Source: Gymnopus androsaceus JB14
Lineage: Eukaryota; Basidiomycota; Agaricomycetes; Agaricales; Omphalotaceae
DNA length: 64,000 bases
Assembly (NCBI GenBank): GCA_009733575.1
Contig: ML769678.1
Span: forward strand, 19,964-83,963
Reading direction: 5' to 3'
Part shown: piece after piece, positions 23,060 to 34,017 of the stretch
Layout: each line of letters begins with the position of its first letter
Numbering within the stretch: position 1 is the first letter of the stretch
The notes under the pieces: generated by a model
The model's input: only the letters and a program-made list of their open reading frames with translations
Told to the model about the DNA's origin: nothing
Database searches by the model: none
Program-made: the position numbers and the translations under genes

Positions 23060-23874
23060 CATCAGCAAAACCTGGGTGTACTCATAGCACCCATAGCAAG
23101 GTCCCCATCTGTCCAGAACTATGGACTGCTATGGATTGCTATACATCAGCAAAACCTGTATGGTTGATAAGGCATCTTAATACATTCTGGAGCAAGGGTA
23201 CCAGCTCCAGAGTGCTCCAGAGTGCTCCAGAGCAGTTTGATGACTTTTTGACAGCTGTCAGTGCTCTGGAGCACTCTGGAGTACATACAGGTTTTGCTGA
23301 TGTAAGTTGCTATGGATTTCTCACAAATGACATCTGTCAGGGTGGTTTCAATTGAAAACTGAATGTATGACTGCTTTCGGAATCAATTCCCTCACTCAAT
23401 TGCAAGCAAAAATAATAATAATAAAATCATATCATATTGTCACAACCATGGTAGTAAGCATCGCGACTCAAAAAGTACAACTACATAGTGTAAACAAAGC
23501 TAAAGTAATGTAAATACCAAATGGTAACACTACCAATGCTTAATTAGATTTATCAAATAAATTCCAAGGGTGAGACTTACCAAGGACATCCAAACTAAAG
23601 CAACTCGGAGCTTCAACTTGGGAAAAAAAAGGAAGTTGGGGGAGGGAAGGAAGGGAACTTGGGGAAGTTACAGCGTCAATGCATCGATGCTATATAGCAT
23701 TGGCGGGAGAAACTGACAGCTGTCAAGATGTTGGCAGCTAGCTCATGTGCTCGGTAATCTCATAGGAGCTCATAGGAAGCCATAGCATTTCATAGCACTA
23801 TGGCTGCTATGACCTGCTATGGCTTCCTATAGATTGCTATGGCCCCTATGGCCATCACCCAGGTTTTGCTGATG
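23060..23874. mobile_element. Composite foldback element, CATCAGCAAAACC family
   Basis: Left end CATCAGCAAAACCTGGG at 23060, right end CCCAGGTTTTGCTGATG at 23874. The left arm has the reverse complement of the GGGGACCTTGCTATGGG core. The inside holds a complete smaller element (23144-23302) and further AT-rich sequence (about 23345-23710) that may be another insertion. The pairing of these two ends is an inference. Confidence 0.5.
23144..23302. mobile_element. Foldback MITE, 159 bp, nested
   Basis: CATCAGCAAAACCTGTAT...ATACAGGTTTTGCTGATG perfect termini. Arms contain repeated CTCCAGAG/CTCTGGAG, GACAGCTGTCA and an AGGGTACC core, so almost the whole element can fold into one hairpin. It sits inside a larger member of the same family. 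Confidence 0.75.
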
Positions 23875-24229
23875 CAGTATGCCCTAGAACATGTACACTA
23901 AGACTATCAAGGCATAGTGTGCCCCATAATGTAGCAAAAACTTTTTGAATTCTGGATGTGGTTAGTATTGTAGCTGGTTCTACCAGACTGTAACAGTACA
24001 AGGTATGCAACCAAAATACACAATGTGTTGAATTTTAAGCTAAAATCAATGAATATTTTGCTTAGTTATAGCTATAGAATACTTTCTATGAAAAGAGGAT
24101 GCTTTGTTCGCCACCAGAATCTTGAGCACAAAATGATATGGGGTTGGTGGTTTGAGTCACGACTAAGTCGGCTCAGAGCTGGACTGAGTCAATAGATATG
24201 GCTTAGCCACTTGAGCCGAGTGGGAGCAA
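23875..24229. other. AT-rich spacer, no gene seen
   Basis: No coding signal or clear repeat termini were recognised here. Confidence 0.4.
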
Positions 24230-24500
24230 GCAATAGCAAGCAATCAGCAAAACTAGTTTCAGCTGCTTTCAACTTTCCAAGTGCCCAATATGTGGCTGCA
24301 AGATTGGCCATGACAATGAAGGTATCTGGATGGTGCTCTTCAAGTACTTGCTTGTGCAGTGGCAGCATCTCCTCTCCCAAATTTTCAGCTGCCTCCAACT
24401 TCCAAGTGCACAATATGTGGTTGCAAGATTGGCCATGGCCCTCAATGTCCCTGGATGGTGCTCTCCAAGTACTTGCTTGTGCAGTGGCAGTACCTCTGTC
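24230..24500 (-). pseudogene. Detached TPR repeats of the NLR gene
   Basis: The minus strand encodes two more copies of the 42-residue TPR unit (MANLAATYWALGKLKAAE; LPLHKQVLGEHHPGTL) but with a frame change between them. They continue the array of the NLR at 25022. About 545 bp of unrelated sequence (roughly 24500-25047) interrupts the array. Probably the original C-terminal end of the NLR. Confidence 0.6.
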
Positions 24501-25046
24501 ATGACATGGTACAACTTTTCCATTTCCAATCATCCATATTTATCACATGACCATATTCATTACTCATCATGAGCTGGACAGACTACCAGAACATTAATCC
24601 CTCTAATTCCCTAGTTCACACAGTGTTCACATGGTACTATTGTTTTTTATTCTATTTCATTGATCCTTATTGTTAGCATACTGAATGGACTTTTCAACTT
24701 CTTCTCACTCCTGTCACATACTTATTGTTATACTCACCTAGTCCTTTCTTGCACTATTTTCTTTCTCTCTGTTGCTATTGTCTTATTGTTCTTTACTCCT
24801 ATTGTTACAAACAGTACTTATAAGACAGTAGGTAGCACCTGGTTCCCTATCTCAATTCTCAACCTCTTGGTCATCGGGGACTAGCTTGCCACCTTGATTA
24901 CTACAATTGGCCCTCTGTGCCATTGCTCCATGTCTGAGATCACTATTTCCTTTTAGCACTTTGTCCTTGTACTGTTTACCTTCAATGCAAGGCTCTTGCC
25001 CATCACATCTGTGCTTAGTCATCAACTCCCTTCTGGGCTTATTGCA
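24501..25046. other. Insertion in the TPR array
   Basis: AT-rich sequence between two halves of a TPR repeat unit. Left junction near CAGTGGCAGTACCTC, right junction near CCTCCTCCAATTTTTCAG. No termini or duplication could be fixed by eye, and no gene is seen. Confidence 0.5.
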
Positions 25047-27954
25047 ACAACCTCCTCCAATTTTTCAGCTGCCTCCAACTTTCCAAGTGCCTGATATGTG
25101 GCTGCAAGATTAGCCATGGCCCTCAAGGTATCTGGATGGTGCTCTCCAAGTACTTGCTTGCACAGTGGCAGTACCTCCTCTTCCAACTTTTCAGCTGCCT
25201 CCAACTTTCCAAGTGCCCAATATGTGGCTGCAAGATTGGCCATGGCACTCAAGGTATCTGGATGGTGCTCTCCAAGTACTTGCTTGCGCAGTGGCAGTAC
25301 CTCCTCTTCCAATTTTTCAGCTGCCTCCATCTTTCCAAGTTCCCGATATGTGGCTGCAAGATTGGCCATGGCACTCAAGGTATCTGGATGATGCTCTCCA
25401 AGTACTTGCCTGGACAGTGGCAGTACCTCCTCTTCAAATTTTTGAGCTACCTCCAACTTTCCAAGTGCCCGATATGTGGCTGCAAGATTGGCCATGGCAC
25501 TCAAGGTATGTGGATGGTACTCTCCAAGTACTTGCTTGTGCAGTGAGAGTACCTCCTCTTCCAGTTTTTCGGCTGCTTCCAACTTTCCAAGTGCCCAATA
25601 TGTGGCTGCAAGATGGCTCATGGCACTCAAGGTATCTGGATGGTGCTCTCCAAGTACCTCTATGCGCAGTGGCAGTACCTCCTCTTCCAAATTTTCAGCT
25701 GCCTCCAACTTTCCAAGTGCCCAATATGTGGCTGCAAGATTGGCCATGGCACTCAAGGTATCTGGATGGTGCTCTCTAAGTACTTGCTTGCACAGTGGTA
25801 GCACCTCCTCTTCCAACTTCTCAGCTGCTTCAAATTTTCCATATACATGATATGTCCATGCAAGATCAGCCATGGAGGTCAATGTATCTGGATGGTGTTC
25901 CCCAAGTACCTGCTTGCGCAGTGGCAATACCTTCTCTCCCAACTTTGCAGCTGCCTCCAACTCTCCAAGTGCCTGATATGTGACTGCAAGATTAGCCATG
26001 GACCTCAAAGTATCAGGGTGCTGCAACCCAATCACTTGCCTATGTACAGAAAGCACTTTGTATTCCAAGTCCTCAGTATAAGTCCAGAGCCCACTGTCCT
26101 TAAATACTCTTGCCAGACAGATCTTTGTATGGACTGTGGGTAGATTATTTCCCTGCCAAACATGACTGGCATGTATTAATAACTGCCGACGAAATTGATA
26201 ATCTTCATTTGTGTCTCCCAGTGGAGTAGCACGTGCAAGCAGTAATATAGCTATTTCGGCTTATGTGCTCCGGACATTCAGTGGTTTCCTGGACACATGT
26301 ATGTATTACTGCATGAAAGTCAAGACATCTTTTGACAACATTGTATGATGTAAGTGATAGTTGGCACATTTCAATTACACTATCCTCCCATGAGTCTTCA
26401 TCTTTGAACAGAGACAAGAATTCCTTCATATCATTTATGGTCTTGATAGGTGGATCTACATCAACAGTACTACTATCATTACCAGTGAAAGCAGCTGCTT
26501 GAGTGAAGATCTTCAAAGGGATGGCAGTTTGATTTAGATATCCACATATTTGCATAAGAAGCTGGGTTGGATGACTGAGTTTCTCAAAACTCACATGAAA
26601 AGCACTATACACAGTTCTCTGATAACTATCCAGTGATCTCATTCTGTAATCCAAAATTTTCTTCTTTTTCTTATTGAAATGTGTCAAGTAATTTTCCAGT
26701 GTGCAGGTTGGAGTTGCCCCAATATATGCCCCAGCTGTTGAGACAGCTAATGCATGACAGCCAAGAGCCTCAACTATCTTGGAAGCCAAATTCAGGTTTT
26801 CATTGGAGCTCTGTTTGTGTGCTTGGTTTAAAAGTAACTTCACAGCACTTTCCTTTGTAAGATCCATCAAGTCAGTATGACAATCTGGAGATGCCATTTG
26901 TGATGTTTCTGAGAGGCGGCTGGTAACAATCACATTACCATGGTTGCAAATGGGGATATAGTCTTTGAGATAGACCTTTTTGTCATCTGCATTGTCAAAA
27001 ATGCAAAGCCAATTCTCACTGGTCCTTGCTAGGAAATCTATGACATCTTTGACATCATCACCAACCCCTGCAGCTTTACCAAGGTCTTTGAAATTGGCAG
27101 TCAGGGTGTCATTAGAGGATGCATCAAAAAACCAAACATTTGAAAATCTGTTCAAATGTTTAGTATCATCTGTTGTTTTGGAAGTTCTTTTTTCCTTACT
27201 TGGACAAATTCTCAGAAACAAACTCGAGAACTGCTTGTGTTTTTCCAGTTCCTCCATTTGCCACAAGTGTGACTACATGCCTTCTAGCATTAAGGGCCCT
27301 TTCAATGGAATGCAACAGCTTGTGCACTACTTGTTGGTTGGCACCATTGGGAAGATGAAAAGCAAGGGAAGATGATTGTGTGGTCATCATAAGCACAGGA
27401 GCATAAGGAAGTGCATGAAGATCTTCTGAGTCCACTGGTGCATGTGCACTTTGCAGAACCAGTAGAGCATCAGCCCGAGCCAAGGCATCTTTGTTGATGT
27501 CTGCAACTGATTTGGCTAAAGCATGGCCAGAGCTTGCATCCAGAAAAAGTGGGGAGCTGCTATACTGAGTAATTGAATATCTCCATTCATTGAATAGAAC
27601 TTACTATTTAAGATTCTGTCTTACAAAATCCCTGAGCACATCTATGTTTGTACCCCAGAGAGTCACTGCTGGTGCAGAAAATATCTTTGAAAGTTTTCTC
27701 AATACATCTTCGCGACCCACAAAGTATTCACTAGGTGAAGGACACTTGAGAACATCTGAAATTGAAATAACTTGGCCTGTTTGTGCATAAAATCAACATT
27801 GAAAATAACAGAATAAGAATTCAGATCATGTTTAATCACCACTGTTTGCAGTTTGAGATGTTGTTCCATGATATGTGGAATTGCTATTAACGATACCAGC
27901 AGTGATGAATGTAGATTGTCCGGTAATCTGAAAGCCTGATGCTTGATTAAACAT
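25022..27954 (-). CDS. NLR-type protein: degenerate NTPase half, NB-ARC, TPR array
   Basis: Fungal NOD-like receptor, presumed to act in non-self recognition or regulated cell death. Start MFNQASGFQITGQSTFITAG (27954) fits the short N-terminal motif of basidiomycete NLRs. Next is a module SEYFVGREDVLRKLSKIF, VTLWGTNIDVLRDFV, SSPLFLDASSG, ALLVLQSA, which mirrors an NB-ARC but has no P-loop. Then a canonical NB-ARC: VVTLVANGGTGKTQAV (Walker A), NVWFFDASSN, NWLCIFDNAD (Walker B), GNVIVTSR (sensor), GCHALAVSTAGAYIG. The linker (DYQFRRQLLIHASHV) leads to eight 42-residue TPRs (GEHHPDTLSAMANLAATY). Short GT-AG introns are visible, for example before FSNVWFF. A one-base frameshift near 26251-26275 separates NB-ARC from the linker, so this copy may be inactive. 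An alternative ATG at 28024 lies out of phase. Confidence 0.8.
25047..26060 (-). repeat. 126-bp tandem repeat array (TPR-coding)
   Basis: Eight units, exactly 126 bp apart where measured (25145 to 25271). Each encodes one 42-residue kinesin-light-chain-like TPR. Units are nearly identical at DNA level, including synonymous sites, which points to recent homogenisation by recombination. Confidence 0.85.
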
Positions 27955-28024
27955 CTGTGGGCTAAATGATGAATTTGTCAATCAAAGTTACTTCTAGCAT
28001 TAAGGGGACCTACCTGGACGCCAT

Positions 28025-28807
28025 TTCAGAAGCAGAGTAGCCTGTAGGCGTGGTTTGGGTAAAATGGACCATGCAATCAATGTCTTTATATACATGAAGC
28101 TCAGGAACTATCCCACACTGGTACCTACTAAGTGACATCGATGTGCATCAGCCGAAATAAAGTTCGGCAGCGGAGTTTGCAATTGATTACACTGCAAATG
28201 GTACTAGCCCTCAACAGCATAGTCAGTCATCATAAAAAGGGCAGTTTTGATTGAACGGCTTGCCGGGTTGCCCACAGGTTGCCCGCTATATGTACTATTA
28301 AATATATAGAGCACTATACAGTTCTGTACTATAAATATGGTACATGGAAACCGGGTTGCGAGATAAATTGCGGCTTGTTAATTGACCTGCTTGTGTTCAA
28401 CCCAAACAAGCCGGAAAAAGCCGGTCAATCAACACTACCTTATTTACGATGACTATCAGCAAACAGCACCCCAAGTCCGAACCTCACCACTCCATGTCGA
28501 AGTCCACAAGAGAAAAGGTATGTGTCATATGATGTAGCCTTGCTGCGAAAAGCTTCCCCCAAAAAAAGAAAAAAGGTATGTGATGTGTCGCGAGGGATGC
28601 TTCCTATAGAGTATTGTACCATTACAATCATTAGTTCATTGATTCCGAAATTTTTGATGCAAAAAATACAAAAGAAATCTGAAAATTTGAGAAAATTAAA
28701 ACTGCATTCGGATTTGTTTTGAGAATGATGCATGAGTGAACTAATTCTTGTACAGTACAGTATAGGCAGAATGATGAGATGTAGGGTATGATGAAGGTTC
28801 CCTAAGT
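28025..28807. other. NLR upstream region, no further gene
   Basis: Contains the probable NLR promoter and AT-rich sequence. 28260-28430 has GGTTGCC/CGGGTTG direct repeats. No supported gene. Confidence 0.45.
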
Positions 28808-29026
28808 AGGAATTCTGAGGGTATCCTCAGGTTGCCTCAGGATGCCCCAGGATGCCTCAGGACAGCACAGGACAGCCCAGGATGAGCCCCAGAATGCCTA
28901 TGAGGCTTAGGAGGCTTAGGAGGCCTAGGATAGCTGAGGTGTCCAAAGTTTTTGCATTATTCCTAGGTGGCTTAAGCTACCTAAGTGACCTGGGGTCATC
29001 CTGGGCCCAGACTATTTTTCCTGATG
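28808..29026. repeat. Half element related to the CATCAGGAAAAAT foldback
   Basis: Matches the right half of the element at 29421-29747: AGGAATTCTGAG, reiterated CCTCAGG, CCTAGGTGGC, ending TTTTTCCTGATG. The left terminus is missing. Confidence 0.6.
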
Positions 29027-29194
29027 ACTACTGTCTAGACCTACCTTACAGCATGGTTACCCTAGGTGGTCATGTTTGGCCTTCACTTACATCTAGGTGC
29101 AAGACATTTGGGATACATTGGTTTGAGATCCATTTTGTGCACTGGGTCTCACAACTTGGTCTGACATGGGATGGTCACTGAGTATTACATTCAG

Positions 29195-29373
29195 CATCAG
29201 CAAAACCTGTATTTTTGCTGGAGGTCTTGAAAGATCTCTGGAGCTAGACAGCTGTCAAAAAAACTGTCAAATTTCTCCAGAGATCTCCAGAGGTCTCTGG
29301 AATAGGGTACCTTGCTCCAGAAATGTCCCAAATGAATGGGTTTTCTCCAGCAAAAATACAGTTTTTGCTGATG
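29195..29373. mobile_element. Foldback MITE, 179 bp
   Basis: CATCAGCAAAACCTGTATTTTTGCTGGAG at the left pairs with CTCCAGCAAAAATACAGTTTTTGCTGATG at the right. The interior has TCTCTGGAG/CTCCAGAGA repeats, GACAGCTGTCA and AGGGTACCTTGCTCC, the same core as the 23144 copy. Confidence 0.75.
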
Positions 29374-29420
29374 AGGCTGAGAACATCTTCCATCATCACC
29401 AATCCCTGTGCACTTCTCCA

Positions 29421-29747
29421 CATCAGGAAAAATGGTCTGGGCCCAGGATGACCCCAGGTCACTTAGGCAGCCTAGGCCACCTAGGAATAATGCAAAAACT
29501 TTGGACACCTCAGGTATCCTAGGCCTCCTAGGCCTCCTAAGCCTCCTAAGCCTCCTAGGAATTCTGAGAGTATCCTCAGGTTGCCCCAGGACACCTCAGG
29601 ACAGCCCAGGACAGCTCAGGATGGCGCCCAGAATGCCTAGGAGGCCTAGGATACCTGAGGTGTCCAAAGTTTTTGCATTATTCCTAGGTGGCCTAGGCTG
29701 CCTAAGTGACCTGGGGTCATGCTCAGCCCAGACCATTTTTCCTGATG
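29421..29747. mobile_element. Foldback element with CATCAGGAAAAATGG ends, 327 bp
   Basis: Inverted arms of about 125 bp. CATCAGGAAAAATGGTCTGG at the left matches the reverse complement of the right end. Arms contain degenerate CCTAGG/CCTCCTAAG reiterations. The first bases (CATCAGNAAAA) match the other foldback family. Confidence 0.7.
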
Positions 29748-30262
29748 CAAGGCCTTATTCAAGATGGCTTTGTTGAGAAGGATGACACCAAGCGCCTTTC
29801 CCTCCTTGCATTTTTGCTTCAGTGGATGGGAAAAGTGTTTTACTCTCAAGGATCTCCATCAGCCATAAGTCTACCCCCCTAATCCTAGGTGCTGATAGGT
29901 ATCAACAGGATAATATAGGTTTCCCACAGTCAATTTAATGATAACTGAAGTTGAAGAAGTGTATCTTCTGGGAGTCCTTGATAATCTAAGGTTAGATAGA
30001 AGTGAATTGAAGTGTTGGGAAGGTATCTTAATGTTTATTCAGGTTGGCGCAGATTAAACTGAAATTGATCCTGTTAGGTAATGAGATGGCATCGTCGGTA
30101 CAACCCCGGTAAGACTCAATGGGGAGGGAATCAATGGGGGGAAAAGGGAAGCAAGATTAGTTGATTGAGTGTAACTATGTGTATTATATACTGAGGGAAT
30201 AGGAGGTATATGTGATGTGCGGAGTGGCTGGACAACCAGTGGCCAGGTATTTCCAACAGATT
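29748..30262. other. Intergenic, no gene seen
   Basis: No coding signal recognised. It has a purine-rich tract near 30120-30155. Confidence 0.4.
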
Positions 30263-30370
30263 CAGGTTGACTCAGGTTGACTCAGGCTGACTGAAAATAA
30301 AGTGAGATTGACTGAGGTTAAACTGAGGGTGACTGAGGTTGACTGGGGTTAAACTGAGGTTGACTCAGGC
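30263..30370. repeat. Degenerate TTGACTNAGG short tandem repeat
   Basis: Repeated TTGACTCAGG/TTGACTGAGG/TTAAACTGAGG units over about 110 bp. Non-coding. Confidence 0.6.
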
Positions 30371-30512
30371 TGTTCAAGAGGTGAATGGAAAGTGCTCTGG
30401 GTCATTTTAAAGTATCCTGAGTGTCTTATTCAGGATACCTTAATTCTCCCTTGTCTACTCTCAAATGAGCTGGTGGTACTTCTATCTGGCTGCCTGTTAA
30501 CTCAGGCCACTC

Positions 30513-30775
30513 GTGAAGAGAGATTTACTGCAGTTTGAGCAGAGAGACATAGATTAGATGATGGGTGAAGGAAAAAAAGGGGGGCTTTCTCACGACTGCG
30601 CCGCAACGCGTTCCCTTTTCTCTTTTAGGGGAGTGTTAATAGCGTGTAACTACAACACTACAACACCATTTTGTGATGGGTTGGTTATTGAGCCACATCT
30701 GCTTCCTAAAGTCACGATATTCTCAGCTCAAGTAGCACGATTTCATTAGGAAACTGGATAATCAAGAAAACAGAG
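30513..30775. repeat. Truncated 5' end and promoter of the F-box locus
   Basis: 30513-30550 equals the first coding bases of the F-box gene (minus strand), followed by its promoter (CTCACGACTGCG, CAACGCGTTCCC). The coding part stops abruptly at about 30513, where repeat sequence begins. A 17-bp insertion (TAACTACAACACTACAA) is present relative to 18963-19150. Confidence 0.7.
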
Positions 30776-30833
30776 AGGAGTATAAAAATGCCCTTCCATC
30801 TTTGTAAAACGAAGGCTCCATCGTACACAGCAA

Positions 30834-31300
30834 CTAGTAATTTTCCTCGTCTTCAGACGAATCGGAATCGCTACCAGGAAATTCAAAAAACCTTAACTGA
30901 TAGCTTAGGTATTAACAGGCTTCGCACTTGAGGAAGTCCGAGTCCGCCTTCTGCGAGGTAATGTGGTTCGAGCTGGTCTTTTTCAGGCATCGGCGCAGAA
31001 CCCTAGAGGAGCTCTGGCCGGGGGATGATAATAAAAATACGCGACGCTCTCCTACAGGAACTTCGGAAAGAATGAGAGGAGGTGGGGGCTTTCCAATAAT
31101 ATAAGCGAAGTGACCGAAGTCCATCGAAGAGGTGTGCAGGTCCAAGGGAGAACAGAAAGCTGGTGGATTTTCCGAGCTTGGAAGAAATACCAACGTACCG
31201 CTGACCATTCAAAATATGGGGAACATGATGTAAGATAATAATTACACGGTACCAAGGGACATATCGGGTCGCTCGATTCATCCACTACCGAGAGCTGCTG
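30834..31300 (-). pseudogene. Unknown small gene, copy 1 (degenerate)
   Basis: Paralogous to 33411-34017. The minus strand shows IIPRPELL, then frame changes, and an acidic end SDSDSSEDEENY with stop at 30834. Relative to copy 2 there are several indels in the body, so it is probably broken, yet it keeps the longer acidic C-terminus. Function unknown. Confidence 0.45.
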
Positions 31301-31538
31301 GAAGAACACCCAATGTCTCGCGTTTATAAGAGAACTGTGAATTCTGCGTGGTTCTACGCTCCAGCCTGCGGGAGTATTTCCGAGATTTCTGGTGTGCGCA
31401 GCTCGAGACGTACGAGTGCCTAGTCGGATATACCCTAGACAGAAAAAACATCGAGCTTCTCAGCAACATCTAGCATCTTCAATACCAAGATGCTATTCTA
31501 GCCAACTGCATACACAGGAACAAAGACAAATTATTCCT

Positions 31539-33184
31539 CTAACTCCGACCCTCATTCTCCCACAACACAACAACTCTCATTCCATCCCTATCCATATCTT
31601 CCAAGGGCTGATACACACCCTGTATCTCTTTTCGATTTCGAAACTTTATAGTAAACTCCCGTAGGCACTCCACCCGAGGTTCCAACTCCTTACTACTACG
31701 TCTGCCAGGAATCCATCGAGACCGAACCATATCAACAACTGACCCATCCTCGAAGGTGCTTGCACCAACATCCAACTTTAAAGAATGTAATCTCGGAACG
31801 ATGAGATGATGGGAGGTAGCGCAAAGGCTCTCGATAAATCGGCCTGTTATAGGGCTGTGTGTCGGGAGGATGTAGCTGTCATCAATGCTAAAGTTGAGCA
31901 ATGTTGGAATATGAGTGAGAAGATCAATAAGTTCGAGTCAGCGAGTGCCAAACTCTCGATGAACAAAGTTGTTAACGAGCAGGAAGATCGCGACAGAAAG
32001 GCCATGAATGGATCGAAGTTTTGCCAATCACTCTGGCGTATGTCGGGGCCGTCTACCTGTTCGTAAAGGACATTCCGTTCAAGATGGATGACCTTCAAAG
32101 AAGGGAGTGTAAGATATGGCAAGACCGAATAATGCTTCCATGCCAATGGTTCATGAAAGAGCGTCAGTGTATCAATGGTGCGGCAAAGTGTAGGGGAGGG
32201 AGGTTCTTCGGATCCAGAGACTGATCGGAGACTGACTGATTCCTCGGTTTTCAATGATACTAGATGGTGATTGCTGTCCATTAGAATTCGGATTTCATGC
32301 GTACTGGGGAAGTAGAATTCCAGATATGAGAGCCTTGTGAAGAGAGAATTTCCAACTTGAAGTGATTCATCACTAATACTGGGGATAAAGTCAACGCTCA
32401 GCTTCTTCAGCTTTGGTGCTGTATGAGCGAGGAGGTTGAGATCCTCTTTTTCCATATCCACCATGTCTAGCTCTTCCAGGAGAGGAAAAATTCGTGATCC
32501 AAGAGTTCGATCAGAGCCCAAAATCAAATCGTGAAAGCTATAGCTTGCAAGTCGATAGCTGAAGCTGCACCAGCGATGCATATGGTTGACTAAAAGAGTT
32601 AAACCGGGATGTTGATCGTCAAAGCCCTCAACCGATTCGAAAGTGATTGTCAGTGGATGATGTAGTGTTCGATTGAGAAAGATATTCAGAGTAGGGAGGA
32701 AGCTTTCGTCCTCTTCCTCATTCTCCATCCGCTGGCATGCCAGCGATATCCTGGACCATATACTCGGCATAGATAGCCCGTTCCTTCGCCACCGCAAACA
32801 AACACTACTAAGAACCAACGCAGGCAGATCTGTGATAGCACTCCGAGTTTTCGCAGGTCCAAAGTGTCCCAAGAGATTCATGTGGCAGCAATCATCAAAG
32901 ATGCGTCGTAAAATCTCGTCTGGGACCTTTCGGAAAGGCGACAGCAGAGCCTGGAGCTGGTCCGTGTAATTTCGAAGGCTCTGTCTACGAGATTCGAGGA
33001 TTTTAATCTGCATTTCGCAATCCTCGAGCTCCTGCTGTGCGCTTTGCAGGATCGGGAGCACTTCCTCGGGGTTTGGAATTGACGCGGGACCGGATTCCCA
33101 TCGTAGTTTTTCGTGTATTAGGGAAGGATTATCAGGTATTCGAGTCGTGAAGAGAGATTTACTGCAGTTTGAGCAGAGAGACAT
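31539..33184 (-). pseudogene. F-box protein with coiled coil, frameshifted paralogue
   Basis: Collinear with the intact gene at 17325-18962 (MSLCSNCSKSLFTTRIPDN; KVPDEILRRIFDDCCHMN; LSSVCLRWRRNGLSMPS). The first 430 or so residues are open, then a single T is missing near 31932 (AATAAGTTCGAGTC versus AATAAGTTTCGAGTC), which shifts the frame. The remaining 100 or so residues (SFSINDSYILPTHS onward) are open in the next frame to about 31539. Recent duplication with one inactivating indel. Confidence 0.82.
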
Positions 33185-33410
33185 GGTTTATAGAAGTCGT
33201 CCGATTCAGATGATGGTTGTTCAAGGATAAAAGAAGGGCTTTCTCACGACCGCGTCGCAACGCGGTCTTGGACTCAGTTTTCAGCTCGGAAAATGAATAA
33301 ATTCAAAAAGAAAAGAAAACAGAAAGGGGTATAGAAATGCTCATCCATCTTTGGTTTGGGTAAAACAAAGGCTCTATCGTACACTGCAACTAGAAATGCT
33401 CGTCGTTAGA

Positions 33411-34017
33411 CTAATCGGAGTCGCTACCAGCAAAGTCAAAACTCCTTGACTCGCAAATGATAGCTTGGGTAATAACAGGCTCCGCACTTGAGGAAGCCCG
33501 TCTTCTGGGAGGTAATGTACCAGCTCTTGGTTCGAGCTGACCTTTTGCAGGCATCGGCGCGAAACCCTCGAGGAGCTCCGGCCGGGGGATGATGGTAATG
33601 AACTCGGTGAATCCACGACGCTCTCTTAGGGACGTTGGAAAGAATGAGAGCAGGGGGAACACGGATAGTAAAGGAAGACAGCGGGAATGAGTTCTTCTCG
33701 ATGTCGGACAGGTGTGTCGACGAGAATGAGGGAGTAAACATGATGGACATGTTGAGCAGTGGATAAAATAGAGCTATGGTGCAAAGTGTATACGAGAATA
33801 AATTGTTTCGAAGGGGAAACAAGAATTTACATTAGGGGACGATAAGGGCCACGATATTAGGGACTGAAGCGGACCAAAGTCCACCAAAGAGAAACGCTGG
33901 TGGTAATACCGCGCTTACCGCTAGGCTAAACTGATGGAGGAATAATTCGTTCACAGTCCTGAGCGTAGAGCAAAAGCCCAACCAACGCAGATTGTAGCTG
34001 ATAGCAGAGAATTGCAC
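33411..34017 (-). CDS. Unknown small protein, copy 2
   Basis: Not recognised. The most coding-like part is FTEFITIIPRPELLEGFAP, PRAGTLPPRRRASSSAEP, ITQAIICESRSFDFAGSDSD with stop at 33411. Upstream minus-strand sequence to 34017 holds a hydrophobic stretch (LAVSAVLPPAFLFGG) that may be an earlier exon. Copy 1 continues past SDSD into SSEDEENY, so copy 2 may be truncated by a point change. The pairing with an F-box gene in both duplicated units suggests they moved together. Confidence 0.4.

Noticed and set aside
24236..24252. ATCAGCAAAAC near the TPR fragment as a foldback terminus
   Set aside because: Match stops after 11 bases, with no inverted partner or duplication nearby.
25098..25850. 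Long plus-strand open frames across the TPR array
   Set aside because: Antisense of the TPR units. Unit length divisible by three keeps them open without protein meaning.
25047..26060. Regular repeats that could suggest a CRISPR array or satellite
   Set aside because: No spacers, the repeats code for TPRs, and the genome is eukaryotic.
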